From the NCBI GenBank assembly GCA_947095585.1, contig OX352765.1, positions 29,169,821-29,233,820 of the forward strand: 64,000 nt of DNA. Reading direction: 5' to 3'. Below, piece after piece: positions 1 to 12,035 of the stretch; within the stretch, counting starts at the first letter, position 1; the number at the start of each line of letters is the position of its first letter. The translations under genes and the position numbers were made by a program. This stretch comes from Nephrocerus scutellatus. Lineage: Eukaryota; Arthropoda; Insecta; Diptera; Pipunculidae. The notes beneath the pieces are model-generated. The model saw only the letters and a program-made list of their open reading frames with translations, searched no databases and had not been told where the DNA came from.

Positions 1-445
1 ACTTACTAGTGACACATACTCATGAACAAAAAAAAATATGGCGGCATTAAAAAAAATTTAGTAAAAATGGAAGGGAAGCAAAACTTCTAAGACTAAGGAA
101 AACGGTTACATCCCTCAATCCAGACACAATCAGGTCATTCTTTTTATTTAGGCTCTTATACCTTAGACTATAACTAAAACTAAAACTAAATGAAAATTTC
201 TTCCGATTCAAGAAATTTATGCTTAAAATTAAAATTAAAATTATATTCGAAAATGACGTGCTTGTACCTAAACGAGAGCCACGGAAGTCATTCAGGAAGT
301 GGCCGTGATTGTATATCCTTCTGTCTAAGGGTCAGTCAATCACGTCATTTTTGTGGAAGATCAGACACTTTGCGATAGATCATTGATTCCAGTCTAACCA
401 AGTTCGAATTAAACTTAAAGCTAACTGTATCAGTTTATAGGATAC
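1..445. other. AT-rich DNA, nothing recognised
   Basis: There is no gene signature here. A short imperfect AACTAAAACTAAA repeat lies near position 170-190. The 62-codon open frame at 190-378 shows no motif and is probably chance. Confidence 0.5.
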
Positions 446-464
446 TATATGATTTAAATGTAGG
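446..464. repeat. SINE target-site duplication, left copy
   Basis: TATATGATTTAAATGTAGG here matches 761-777 except for one missing base, and it brackets the SINE. Confidence 0.8.
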
Positions 465-760
465 GCGCCGTGGCTCAGTGGTAGTGCACATGGCTGCTGC
501 GCAGGAGGTTCAGGTTCGAATCCCAGCAACACTAAAAGTATTTTTCACGGTGTCCCACCTCTCGCGAATGGGTGACAAACGTTCCGAAAGTAATTATAAT
601 ACCTTGTCACGGAAAGCTTCTCAATTCGCCGTTCGGATCCGGCCTTAAATTGTAGGTCCCTTCCATTTGTGTCCAAAAATTAACATGTGCAGCACGAATG
701 GTCGCGAGAAGTTAGGCCTTGGACCGCAATGGTTTGTCGCGCCAAATATTATTATTATAT
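465..760 (+). mobile_element. tRNA-derived SINE with target-site duplication
   Basis: This is a short non-coding retroposon that would be transcribed by RNA polymerase III and moved by LINE machinery. Its head holds a box A-like motif (TGGCTCAGTGGTAG, about 470-484) and a perfect box B (GGTTCGAATCC, about 513-523), but the rest does not fold as a clean tRNA. The body includes GGTCGCGAGAAG and TTTGTCGCGCC, and it ends in an (ATT)n tail. A direct repeat of about 17-19 bp (TATATGATTTAAA, then GTAGG with one base difference) flanks it at 446-464 and 761-777, as expected for target-primed insertion. Related pieces lie at 7711-7877, 24776-24906 and 44088-44142. Confidence 0.85.
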
Positions 761-777
761 TATATGATTTAAAGTAG
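761..777. repeat. SINE target-site duplication, right copy
   Basis: This is the right partner of the direct repeat at 446-464. It follows directly after the (ATT)n tail. Confidence 0.8.
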
Positions 778-1257
778 GACGATGTGTAGCTAGAATCCGA
801 CCACTAGAATTCGTCTTCGACGCTTAAGTTCCACTTAGTCCGTATGTCTTGTCAATGGCAAAATCACCTAATCACGAAGTTCCAAGAACTTGTCAGTCAT
901 GCGTTCGTAAATTTCCACCCCTCTCCGTTAAATCGATACTCAAACACCGGCGATGTGTCCTCATGGCGAGGTCGACCTGTGCAGAGAGAATACGCAAAAT
1001 CTACTATCAAAATAAGGATGCAATGAACTCACAATTACATATACGTTTAGATTAAAATTATAGTTTCAAAACAAATTTCATGGAAGTGCTCATGACATAT
1101 CTTAAATCTAACGAAATCATCAATAAGAACGACATTTCGGCAAGGTTTTACTGGTGATTTGATTGGTTATCTCACCGATCAGTGGAACTAGACCATTCAT
1201 CAATTTCGTGAAAGCAAAGTCGTTGCATTTTAAGACATTTGACAGAATTTGGCATCA
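778..1257. other. Unassigned stretch
   Basis: Two overlapping short open frames (844-1026 and 849-1055) are present without recognisable domains. They could be old retroelement sequence leading into the LINE end at 1258, but I cannot show this. Confidence 0.3.
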
Positions 1258-1475
1258 TCGTTTTTCAGCCGTTCAACACGTATATGGAATGCTTTGCCAT
1301 GCTTTGTTTTTTCTCATCACTACAATCCGCAGTCATATAAAACACAAGCCCGCAGACATTTCGAGCTTTCCTCTTCCTAAACCTTAGCGCCCACGCTGTG
1401 CTAAGCCTAGCATTTTAAGGGTACAATCCACTTAACGCGTGCGCAAATAACAAAAAAATAGTACCTAGATATTTA
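1258..1475 (+). pseudogene. 3' end of a Jockey-like LINE (5'-truncated)
   Basis: The sequence encodes a degraded version of the last residues of a LINE ORF2, with a VWNALP-like motif followed by a PQSYKT-like stretch. A 3' untranslated segment beginning CGCCCACGCTGTGC follows at about 1388. The same untranslated segment occurs after the RT remnant ending near 40870, and in reverse at the right edge of the window (63921-64000). This identifies three copies of one LINE family by their shared 3' ends. Only the last part is kept here, as is usual for 5'-truncated insertions. Confidence 0.6.
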
Positions 1476-2489
1476 GTTTTAAAAACAATTAACTGACGGC
1501 ACTTAAATCAGCCAACGGTTTGCATTTAGTTGCGCTATTATTGGCTTAACACTTGACTTAAAATCTTATTTATTTGACACTTGCTCGTGTTAAATGTCAG
1601 CTTTACTAATATTTATGCGCGATATGGGTACATTCCCAATAGCCAAAAGGTCATAGTGTTGCAGTGAAAGACACCTCTGGTGCTAGTCAATCGATTGCGT
1701 ATTATCGCAATGATTAAGTTTATGCGAGCGCAAAGCAACCACTAGAGTAATTTGAACTAAAAATAAAAAAAACATCGGGTGTATTAATATTACCTTGCAT
1801 TTTTGTTGTTCTGCTAAGTTCGCATTCGATGGGCGAATGAATATTTCACTCTGCGCACAGTACACTCAGCTGTTAGGTTGGAACCATTGAGCCATATGTA
1901 TCCAGCCAAGTTGTTTCTGTCGTAAACTGTATATAAATAAATTAATTTTTTATCGTTTAATTAAAAACTGACCAAAAGTTGTTGGCCAATTTTAATATGC
2001 GATCAGGCTGCTTGCTCTACTGTCCGTGACTAAATTTATTGTCTCTTTCGTGTTATTTTATTATTTATCACAAAATTGTTATTTGTTTTAATTAGATGTG
2101 CATATATATTAAATATTTATCTAAGAAACCAAAAAAGTATGTCTTTTATGTCTTTGGATTTTCTTCTGTACTAAGGAGATAAAGGCAAATCAAACACATA
2201 TAATAGACTTCCCAATTTAACTAGCATTTTTCAGAAATAGATATTAGCAATTAAAGAGTCTTGTAGGACTAGACTATTAACGACAAGATACTATAATCTG
2301 TAATACATCAGATAATTGGTGGAGCTTTTATTATATAGTGTTCAGGTAGGGAAAAGAATTATTACTTTAATTAAAATGTATAAGCTGATGATATTAAATA
2401 GAGTCTTGTCAAAGTATCTACTATTTTTACAATTTAATTGTTAAAGCCTAACAAGTATGATTGCTTATTTGAAACTAGGTTAAGTTAGT
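1476..2489. other. AT-rich DNA, nothing recognised
   Basis: I see no gene, repeat array or transposon end in this stretch. Short open frames look random. Confidence 0.5.
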
Positions 2490-3895
2490 TTAGGTTCAGG
2501 TGGCTGTCAGTGAAACCGACACACTTAGACCAGTAATGGTCCATTGTGATACCACACGGAAACAATCTGCTACCAATGGCTTTTTTGCATGAGAAGAGTG
2601 CCACTGTGGCTTTACGAACTCTTTCTTGTAAGTTAGGTTTCCAGCTTACCAAGGGTCCAAAATAAGACCCAAATACTTGGCTCTATCAGATAATGGTAAG
2701 CTTATAGCTTTTATAGAAGGAGGGTTAATAAGTGGAGCTTTATATTCCCTGGGTGAATAGGAAAAACTCAGATTAGTGAGGATTTACCCCTAAACCACAG
2801 CGATTTTTCCAGCAAGTTAGCTTGTTGATAGCATTTTGCAGGAGTTCCTTTAAGGTATTCGGATGTTTTCCTGAGAGGGCAATAGCAACGTCACCCGCGT
2901 AAACGATTACTCTGCAGTGCTCACCTCTTAGGCATACTAGCAGTTCATTCACGGCTAAGTTCCATAGAAGGGGGTATAGGACTCCACTGCAGTCAGATCT
3001 TCTGGCAGACGACACGCCCAACTTTGAATTCATAATCCTTTGATTAATCAATTCGCCAAGTGAGTCTTCCACCCTCAAAGTCGATAGCGCATCCATAATC
3101 GCAGCTGTGTTAACGTTGTTAAAAGCGATTTCAATGTCTAGGAATACCACCTTTGTGTACTCCTTGTGGTGAAGGGAGTTAACTTCAATAGAAGGTACCA
3201 GTGTGTGCAGAGCTGTTTTTACAGACTTGCCTTTAAAGTACGCGTGCTGATCTGTAGACAAGATTCTTTAGTCAATGCATGTGCGTATGTAGATATCGAT
3301 TAGTCTTTCCAGTGTCTTTAACAGGAATGATGAAAGATTGATTGGACTGAGATCCTTTGGACTAACATGCGAGCATTTGCCTGCTGTGGGTATGAACAAC
3401 ACGTTTACTTCTCTCCATAAAACTGGAATATGGACCAGATCGAGACAAATCTTTAGAAGTGTTTCTAGCAAAGGAAGGATGATATCCGAAATCCTTTGTA
3501 GCTCGACTGGAATTATGCCATTAGGTCCTGCAGTTTTGTATAGTTTGAAGCTTTGTAGTGCCCAAATCAGTTTGTACGAGTATCTGCCCTATCAAGGCCG
3601 ACATTACATATCGCATGGGAGCTTCCCGTGAAGTGGTTATCTGAAAGCAGATTGAGCGATTCTTCCTCAAGCCATCTGCCTTTTTCAGGCAGCTCGGCAT
3701 TATTAGATTGGTTTTGAGGATTTTTCTTAGCCTAGACGCCTCAGAAGTTTCTTTTTTTTATCACAGAAGAATCTCCAAGAAGACCGCTTGGCTGTCCTTA
3801 ATTCTCTTTTATAAAGTTTGAGAGATGCTTTGTAAGCATCCCAGTCATCTTCTAATCTAGTAGCCTTGGCTCGTTGAATAGCTTCCTGCAGCTAA
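2490..3895 (-). pseudogene. Decayed LINE reverse transcriptase (R1/LOA-like)
   Basis: Read on the minus strand from 3895 down, pieces of a non-LTR ORF2 appear in order. First comes a linker (RLEDDWDAYK), then an AGPNGI motif (the AGPDGI of LINE RTs) near 3520. Next is HVSPKDLSPINLSSFLLKTL in the open segment 3268-3471, then a 162-codon open segment at 2773-3261. That segment has LDIEIAFNNV (usually LDIEGAFNNV), the catalytic box as YAGD in place of YADD, and GLGVNP. An AKYLGLILDPWLT thumb-region motif lies near 2650-2680. The pieces are split by stops and frame changes and one catalytic Asp is lost, so it cannot be active. The clade is my inference from motif style. Confidence 0.8.
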
Positions 3896-6800
3896 CTTTT
3901 TCGATTTCATATGGCCTATATGCACTCATATATGTATATAGTACTATTATATGTTAAGATAAAACATAACGTACAGAGTTATTGAGTTGAAAACTAAATG
4001 AGAAATTCATTATTTCAGTACAATTTCGAGTTGGGTTGCTGGTCGCCGGTCATTATTTTAGTTTAACATGTAATAGAATTAATAGCTCGGTAGGTAGGAT
4101 AAAATATGGTGAATGTTACAGAAATGATTTATAATGATTCAGTATTGTACCGATTTCAACTTAGTTTGTAATTTCTCCAAGATGTTGCATAAGCTGTTAC
4201 ACGCTACGGAAGTAAGATTGCATACAGAGCCTTTCTTCATTATGATTTTGGCTCTATAGCTGAACGTCTGGCTCTGGCCAATTAACCAGGTTCCGTAATA
4301 AAAACTATTCCATTAAGTTCTGTTGCATCAGAATTTAGTCAGTTCTATTACTTTTTTGCAAATATTTATAGCCATAATGTATATAGTGTACAGTGTCAGG
4401 TCACGCATGACTATCGTCTCAGGTCGCCACTCCAAATACAAAAGCAAATTGTCATTTATTGCAATTGCAAGCAAACGTTTCTCTACTTAATCTACTACAA
4501 TTGCTATTTGTTAGTGCATTTTTTCACAAATAATCGAGTTCAAAGTGCTCGCACCATTTGCACTACTGTTGTGCTGCGGAGAGAGAGAAACGTTTTGTTA
4601 GCTTCACATTTATTTGCAATATTTATTTTGACTATTTGCACAAAAAGATTAACACACACAGGCCGTCTAGAAGGCAGAAATAAATCACCAAAACCAACAT
4701 CAACGATGTAAACCTTAGCGAAAACGAAAACGTGACAAAATTGACCCAATGATCCGCATAATACGTATACGCTGCTTTGACTTTTACCAGAGAATCAATA
4801 AATGATTCGGGTTGGCGAACTATTAAAATGTTAATCGCGAACGCTGAAACTTCACATTTGTCACAGAGATGAAGCGCAAAGTTGACGGTACACATGCAAT
4901 TTGAGTATCAAAATCACGTACAAAATTTTACAGCAAGAAATTCAAAAGACAAGTTGCTAATGCAGACTAACCAAGACTAATATATTTAATGTCGGTAATA
5001 TTAAGGACCAAACAAAACTATTTGGACTATTTCAGACATTGCAGTCGTATAATCCAAAATTTCGATTCGCGCTGCAATATTTGTCTTCTGTGTGCTTTAT
5101 AAGAGCTTTTAACTGCACTTTAGATCATACAAGAAACTAAAAAATTAATGAATAAACTGCACTAATAACTAAAAACAACAGCAACTTTGTTCTTCATTCA
5201 ATTTCCGTTTAAAAATGTGGTACCCCCATCTAGAACATTGCTCTCGCATGTCAAAAACATGCATAGCAGTAAGCTACTTCATTTCTATGCGGTAATATGG
5301 TCTAAGTAGTACAAGTCATGCAAATGAAAATTTAATTGAAAAATATAATTATCTAATTGGAAAGAAGAAAGAAATTTGCATTTGTAATGGCTTTTATAAA
5401 TCAACACAATAAACAAAAAAGCGCACTCAGAGCCGCATCACATGACGTGCTTCTTTTACACGCTTTGTATTTATTTACAATGGTTGCTATTCCTTGGTTA
5501 AAAGTATGCCAATTGTAAAAAAAAGAAAGTGAAGCACATGTCATTTCCATCCTTTAAACTATTGTACAAAGTGATTGAAGCGCCGTTGATACCTTTTTTA
5601 AGTTAATTCTTACGTAGACCCCCATAGCGTGGATTTCGCCAGTGAAGACAATTTGTTAGTACTCGGTAATAATTATCGAGACTTTGGTATTTAGTCCAAA
5701 CCCCCAGAATCTATCTTGTGCCCATAAATTTACCAAACCAAATAACTAATGCACTGAGAAGAACTACCTTTCGTGATCCAATATTTTAACCTCATATAAC
5801 CAACCGATACAGGTCATGCCTGCTTTAGGGTTTAAGTTAAGTAAATTTAGGTCACCGACATAATCACCTGGCTTATATTTATTTGTTAACTATAGATTTG
5901 TTGCACATCTGCCAGTAAATTTTATTGAAAAAGATTTGCAAGGGTTTTAGCCTGATGACTGCTTCTATGGCAAATGTTTGACAAGTGCGTCTAGCTTCCG
6001 TAAATCAAGACAGGCAAATCTTTAAAGTTTGCTTTATAACAGCAGTTTTTTCAGACCTTTTTCCATCACACTATCGGTACAAGCTTGCCCATCTAGTTTA
6101 GATCCTTTTCTTACACATCACTTGCACTTAGATACTTGACATCACTGAAATACGTCTTAATAGTACCCTTAACGGAGTTATAAGAACTGTCTTACTTGAG
6201 TTGATCGAATAAGCCGTTACATAAAGCTTTGGATATATTGGCTATTATTGCCAAAAACCTGAATCGTGAGCATCCGCATAACTAATGACCATAATAGTGA
6301 CCACAGACCACAGTAGACTTGAGAGGACTCCCCATTGCGGGCACTGCATTAACCGCCACGAAGACATTTCCATGGAAGAGATGATTTGAGGTGACTTGCT
6401 TTACTTAAAATGTACTTGTATAGTATTTTAGTACTAATCATATGTTATCATCACAGTTGGCAAAGTGAAATTCAATTACTACCACAGAGAAAAAAATGTA
6501 AACACTTTATGAGTGTTTGATAAGGGCAGTAGATGAACACAGAAATTAATAATTAATAAAACGATAATGATTCACTTAACTGGTCAGAGAACTTAAATTG
6601 AATTGTGAACACAGGATTCCTTAACAACACTGATGAAAAAACCTATGGTAATCGTAGTGTCAGGCAGATTCGTGTGATTAGGGAACAATATACTGATATA
6701 AAGTATAGGGAGTCAATAATTTATTAGGCCAGGACTTTGTTAAATTAGATAGATGGATTGAAATGCAGATAAAATTTCAAGTTGCAATATATTAATTTTG

Positions 6801-7224
6801 AATAAACACAATATTAAGTTTTTGCATGCGATTCCAGACTCAGCGGGCGACGCAGTGACGAACAAGCTCCCAGCGTCTGGTGGCACCTGGAGCTACTACT
6901 GATTTTTATGGAAAATTAATGACATTTGGACATTTATGCCGCTTTCGTATCTGCATTCAGGTCTTTGGTTTCATATGTGGAAATATAAAATATTATACCA
7001 AGCATAAAATAAAGATAGAAAGAAGGCAAACTAAAAGTTATCCACAAAAAGTTATGTGTCATTAATATGGAAGGAGTTGGTTTGTTACTAATTAAGTATT
7101 GATTAGATTTTTATTTTGCTTAGCACGTAAAATTTAGATTGTAGAATAACAAATAATTTTCTATTGCATAAAGGCATATCTATATGTAAATATATGTAAA
7201 TATATGGAAAATTGTAGCGCTGAA
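3896..7224. other. Long AT-rich stretch without recognised genes
   Basis: I found no domain-bearing open frame, RNA gene or clear repeat here. The small open frames at 4508-4895 (both strands) and 6880-7065 carry no motif. An exon of a host gene too short to recognise cannot be excluded. Confidence 0.4.
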
Positions 7225-7269
7225 AAAAAACAACCCATAAAAATTAAAAGTTTTTCATGTAAACTATCT

Positions 7270-8170
7270 AATAGGAGATACATATGTGTGCAAAGTTTGA
7301 ATCGTGTTAATATGGAAAAAATTAATATTAGAGCCCCACTTCAAAAAATTTTCAAAAACTGTTGTCACCGGAGATACACATGTACAAAAAAATTTGTAAA
7401 AGAGCCCCCAACCTTGGCGCCCGATCACTTCAAGCTTTCAATAGTAAGTGTTGTCATCGAGGATACACATGTGTTTAAAATTGGTAAAAAATCGGTTTAA
7501 TTTTTAAAAACTTATATAGGCATCGCTAGAGCTGTAGGGACCGAGCACTCCAAAAAAATGTATAAAAAGTTTTGCCCATAGGAGATACACATATGTTTAA
7601 AATTTGAAGAAAATCGGACTAATTTTTAAAAAATATATATGGGCACCCCTCGGGCCTCATGGTCCATTCGTTAAAAAATTTTTCAAATAGTTTTGTGCAT
7701 CGGATACACAACAAAAATTTCAGCGCGACAGACCATTGCTGTCCAAGGCCTTGCTTCTCGCAATCAGAGAACAGGGGTGGTACACCATGAAAAATACTTT
7801 TGGTGTTATTGGGATTCGAACCACGAATCCCCTGCTCAGAAGTCCATACTCTTATCCACTGAGCCGCTGCGCCCACACGGATACACACATATGTTTAAAA
7901 TTTAATGTAAAAAATATTATTAAAAATTATATAGTTTTGTCATTCGGAAAAATGTGTATACAATTTTAAGAAAATTGGGCTAATTTTTTTATTTTTGCGG
8001 CCCCACGACCCCGGTCGCGCGGTCTCCAAAATTCTTACAAAAAGCGTTGTCCATCGGAGATGTGTATAAAATTTAAAGAAAATTTTAATTTTTAAAAATT
8101 TTATATGGGCACCCCTCGGTCCTGAGGCCTCTTATTTTAATAAAAAGTGTTGTCTCCGGAAATACACATG
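7270..8170 (-). repeat. Left-arm tandem subrepeats
   Basis: About seven degenerate units, spaced roughly 66-120 bp, share the order: GGAGATACACAT, a T/A-rich piece with AAAATCGG-like sequence, TATATGGGCACCCCTCGG, and an A-rich piece with AAAAAGTTTTG. The 167-bp SINE splits one unit. Confidence 0.65.
7711..7877 (-). mobile_element. tRNA-derived SINE inserted in the subrepeat array
   Basis: In reverse complement this reads GGCTCAGTGGATAAGAG (box A-like), then GGTTCGAATCC (box B, near 7812-7822), then a body matching the SINE at 465-760, including GCGAGAAGCAAGGCCTTGGA and TCTGTCGCGC. The 10-bp direct repeat CGGATACACA flanks it at 7701-7710 and 7878-7887. It is shorter than the 465 copy, lacking part of the body and the long ATT tail. 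The array therefore predates the SINE. Confidence 0.85.
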
Positions 8171-8509
8171 TGTAAAATAGATTAGAAAAAAAAGAATAGC
8201 AACTAATCAGTTTATTTACTGTCAAAAGTTTGATGTCGCATATTTGCCAATTCAGCTTCTGGGTAAAAAAAAAATACATTAACATGCGACCTCCAGCTAT
8301 TTGCAGAAAATTTTGTTAATAAAAACTACTACTACATTACTTAATGCGGCTTCAGACAGAAGACATTTTACAAAACGCAGTGAAAAGTTACCTTGAATGA
8401 ACTTGAATGATCGTTGCAAGAGATGAACTAATTAAATTCTCTATATTAACTTCGCGTGGCGGTGGCTGGACTGGCTTGCGGACTGGCACTCCAAATTATG
8501 TGATCAATT

Positions 8510-8872
8510 TTTAACCCACTTCCTTATGCCTGATTTTATTCAAACTTGGCACACATGTGTACTTTCCATGACAACACTTTCTATTAAAATTCCCTCTATA
8601 CAAATAATTTAGAAAATTTGCACAAATTCTTCAAATTTTATACTCATGTGTGTTTCCGATGTACAAAACTTTTTGTAAAATTTATCGAGTGATCTGGCGT
8701 TGAGGCCCGAGGGGTGGCCATATAAATTTTTTAAAAACTTTTTTAAACTTTTTTTAAACACTTGTGTCTAGACAAAACTTTTTGTAAACTTTTTTGTAAG
8801 ATTTTATTCAATTTTTGCACATATGTGTGTCTCCGATTAGAATTTTAATTTTTAATGGGTTGTTTTATTATT
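8510..8872 (+). repeat. Right-arm subrepeats, inverted relative to left arm
   Basis: Units marked by CATGTGTG...CCGATG occur at about 8550, 8645 and 8825. They share GGCCCGAGGGGTGGCCATATA with the reverse complement of the left arm, and the arm ends in AATGGGTTGTTTT. Confidence 0.6.
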
Positions 8873-10440
8873 GATGAAAATAAAAATCGAGATGGATAGA
8901 AGCCATGCTAGGCTTAGATTGTAGCTTTGAATTCAGCTATCTTACGTAACATGATTCGATATGATCTGAATTTTTGTAGTGGTATTGTCAGTCGTAGTCT
9001 CTACTGTGCTTTGGAAATATTTCATATCATAACATGCACGTTCATGTATCAATAATTAGTTAATAATAAGGAACGCAACTAAATGGGAATTTATTTAAAA
9101 ATTAAATGATTGCGATGGTTCGCCAGTGCTGCGTTCAGTGGGTCATCCCTTGATAAATTACCGCGATTTTATTGCATAACTCAGTTTTGACTTACGATGA
9201 AACTTTCTCAAAACAAGTCAAATGCTGCTTGCTTGGAACCATACAATTATTGATCTGAGCATAAATCATCATAATCTTCTCCTCATTTCCGTTTGAGGAT
9301 CCTCGTATCTAGAGAAAGATCCGGTATTTATGGAGAGTGCGTAGTATCAGTACCTTAACTATGGCTCTATCTTCACACCTTACGAATGTCAATATCTTAA
9401 CCTTAGAAGTTCTTCCGAAAAGCTAAAAAGGACAAAAAAACATAGTAGTCAGCAATCGTCTGTCTTTGTATGAAATTTACTATGCGCAATGCGCATAACT
9501 TAACCACCAGAGCACCAAAATGACTTATGTGCCCTCAAAATAATGCAATTTCGATTTCTACAGAAGTGCAACAGCTGCAACTTTTGTGTGTGTGTCAATG
9601 TTTCTTTAGAACGCTGATTGACCTCTTGCGCTTACCATTTTGCAATTGAATCTATGAAACTATCGCTGCTAATGCAGTAGCAGAGTGGTAGTGTGTCAGA
9701 ATCAACAAAAAGGTGTGTGGAAATTTAAATTATCTACGAGCATAAATAACACTTTGTTCCACTGTATCTGAAGTTTCTTTTTGTTTGGCAATATTGTGTA
9801 ATCGATTTTGCATACAAAAAACCATAGCCGTACGGCGACAAATAAATTTCCATGATCATCACGAACTTTATCAAGGACGGCGCTACCAGGAGAATTTATT
9901 TTATTCAGCAGGAAATATTATACGCTCGTTCTGTGTGTGTATCAAATTATAAAATATTTCTATTGACGAAGAACTTCTAAGTACAAAAAAAGTCTAATAC
10001 TTATACATAAACAAGTCAAAACCTTATGTCGACAGACCATAAAGCTAAGTGCGAATCAGTTTTCGATTGTAAGACTCTTGTTCTGTCTTCACAGCAGCTT
10101 TACAATGACGATAGATATTAATAATCCGTTAGAGGTGTCAGATGGGCCTCCAGATGAGTTCTTCTCTTCCTTTGCAGCACAGCAAGAAAAACATTTTTGC
10201 GTTGAACTTTTGTTTGTGACATTTTAGGAAATTCAGACGGCTGCTCAATCGTACATACGAGATAAATAAATTACAACAAACAGTTGCAGGGGTTTTTTTC
10301 ATGCACGACATTTATGTTGGAAAAAATTAGAAAATGTTTTTAATTTTATATAATGGCCGAACTTTTGGTTTCTCCTTGAATGGTTAAGTTCATTGCAGTT
10401 AGATAAATTTCGAGTGAAATTACAAGGTGTCGTTATGGCT
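8873..10440. other. Unassigned AT-rich DNA
   Basis: I recognise no gene. A box A-like AGCAGAGTGGTAG occurs near 9678, but no box B follows, so it is not called as a SINE. Confidence 0.45.
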
Positions 10441-10759
10441 ATTATATGAGTCGGGAAAAAAAATTATTATTTTGAGAAATTGTTTTTAATACCCTGAAGT
10501 TACGCGTTTGGTGGGTCCGACGAAAATCGCGTAAGTCGAATTCGCCTCGCCCGAAGTCGGGGTATACATACATTTTGCATACAAATATAATATTGATAAA
10601 ATATATATGTATATTGATATAAATACATAAATATATATAATTTTTAATAATTTCAACCAAGGACTAACAAAAACACTATTTTAATAGAAAAATATTTAAT
10701 TATGTATATTGCATTTCTTTATAAATATTAATATGTACACAATAACAATAAAATAAATG

Positions 10760-12035
10760 TGTTACATAAAAAAGTGAGTTAGATGTCGATGGCTTCATAA
10801 AATCTAATAAAATCGTCTTACGACACAATGCCTTCTTTTTTAACGTAGGGTTTCTTCGTAGCAAGCAAATAATTTTTTTTATTCCTTTCTTCGTAGCTGA
10901 AACGCGGTCGTCGTTGGAGTCTATGTCTTCTAAAGTTTGTAAGCTGAGACCTTCTGTCAAGCTTGTAACAGCTCGTTGACATCATTACCATTGACTTCTA
11001 AATCGTATTTCCTGTCAAGATTAACCACTTCTTCTATCACATGTTATCTCCGTCTCGTCTTTGAAAAAAAAAAAAAACAAAGTTTCCTCCAAACACCATT
11101 CAATGCTTTTTTTGGAAATTTTATCCCAAGATTTTCCAATAATTCTTACGGCATGTAAAACATTAAATTGTATTTTAAAGCCTTCAACAGATAACTTATT
11201 CTTTTGCCTCATGGCTTCATTCAAATGTGCAAACGAACGCCAAATGTAGTAAGCTTTGAATGTTTTGATTACTCCCTGATCTATCGGTTGAATCAAGCTT
11301 GTTGTAGCGTAGTGGCAGCGGGTTGACTGAGTGCATTATCAATAAGAAGCACCACTTTTAATGGGATATTTTTCAAAAAGCACTAACGTTCTACTTTCGG
11401 TATGTAGTGGTGAACAAACCAGTCCTCAAAAACGAAAGCTGTCATCCAAGCTTTATGATTTTACTTCCAAATTACTGGTAAGCTAAATTTTTATATGTTT
11501 TTTAAGGCTCTTGGGTTCTCGGATCGATGAATTAAAAGAGGTTTTAACTTGTAGTAACTAGCTGTACTGCCGCCATCAGCATCACCGTCAATCGGTCTTT
11601 AGAAAACTTAAAACCTGAAAAGTTTATTTCTTCTCCTGCAATAAAATCTATTTTAGGCATCTTATGTTTGCTTTATGATTTTACTTCCAAATTATTGGTA
11701 AGCTAATTTTTTATATGTTTTTTAATTTTCTTCGGATCGATGAATTAAAAGAGGTTTTAACTTGCAGTAACTAGCTGCACTGCCGCCATCACCATCACCG
11801 TCAATCGGTCTTTAGAAAACTTAAAGCCTGAAAAGTTTATTTTTTCTCCTGCTATAAAAGTTCTTTTAGGCATCTTCTTCCAGAACTGCCCAGTCTCGTC
11901 CACGTTAAATACGGTTTCACGGCTGTATTCCACATCTTATATTATAGCCTTGAGTGTATCAGGGAAAGAAGACGCAGCGTCTTTATCGTCACTTGCCGCT
12001 TCTCTACTCGCCGCGATGCCAATTACAGCGAGATT
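10760..12035 (-). pseudogene. pogo/Tigger-like transposase remnant
   Basis: Reading down from about 12035 on the minus strand gives, in order, DDKDAASSFPDTLKA, then VFNVDETGQFWKKMPKRTF with the first catalytic Asp (DET). Next come FSGFKLSKDRLTV, KLKPLLIHRSENPRALK, LLIDNALSQP with the second Asp (about 11325-11345), and IQPIDQGVIKTFKAYY with the DQG Asp (ORF 11021-11296). The C-terminal ILLDFMKPSTSN follows near 10790. This order is that of DDE transposases of the pogo/Tigger (jerky) group. Stops, a frame change between the DNA and DQG motifs and an internal 220-bp duplication break it. The DNA-binding N-terminus is missing. I did not find convincing terminal inverted repeats. Confidence 0.8.
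11451..11876 (-). repeat. Internal tandem duplication in the pogo-like remnant
   Basis: The segment 11451-11663 recurs at 11671-11876, starting CTTTATGATTTTACTTCC each time, with a 220-bp period and several differences. The first copy keeps the ENPRALK coding piece. The second has lost about 12 bp there. The duplication repeats the IAGEKINFSGFK to KLKPLL part of the transposase, so it arose after, or along with, inactivation. Confidence 0.85.

Larger units (their letters stand above)
7225..8872. mobile_element. Foldback-like element built of ~90-120 bp subrepeats
   Basis: The outer end AACAACCCATAAAAATT at 7229-7245 reappears in reverse complement at 8848-8868, so the two ends are inverted. 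The left arm (to about 8200) is a degenerate array of units marked by GGAGATACACAT, at about 7274, 7370, 7461, 7581, 7701, 8055 and 8156. The right arm (about 8510-8872) carries the same units in the other direction (marker GTGTCTCCGAT). Large inverted arms made of internal tandem repeats are the hallmark of foldback elements. No transposase is seen. I could not find a clear target duplication. A SINE interrupts the left arm. A single arm of the same family lies at 59560-60070. Confidence 0.6.

Noticed and set aside
465..535. A genuine tRNA gene
   Set aside because: Box A and box B are present, but no closed acceptor stem follows. The sequence continues into a SINE body with target duplications.
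7270..8170. CRISPR-like array
   Set aside because: Units are degenerate and vary from 66 to 120 bp, spacers are not unique, no cas genes are present and the genome is eukaryotic.
9678..9700. Another SINE (AGCAGAGTGGTAG)
   Set aside because: Box A-like only, with no box B or SINE body downstream.
10502..10570. Terminal inverted repeat of the pogo-like element (CGCGTAAGTCGAATTCG region)
   Set aside because: I could not find its reverse complement at the other side (12030-12230).
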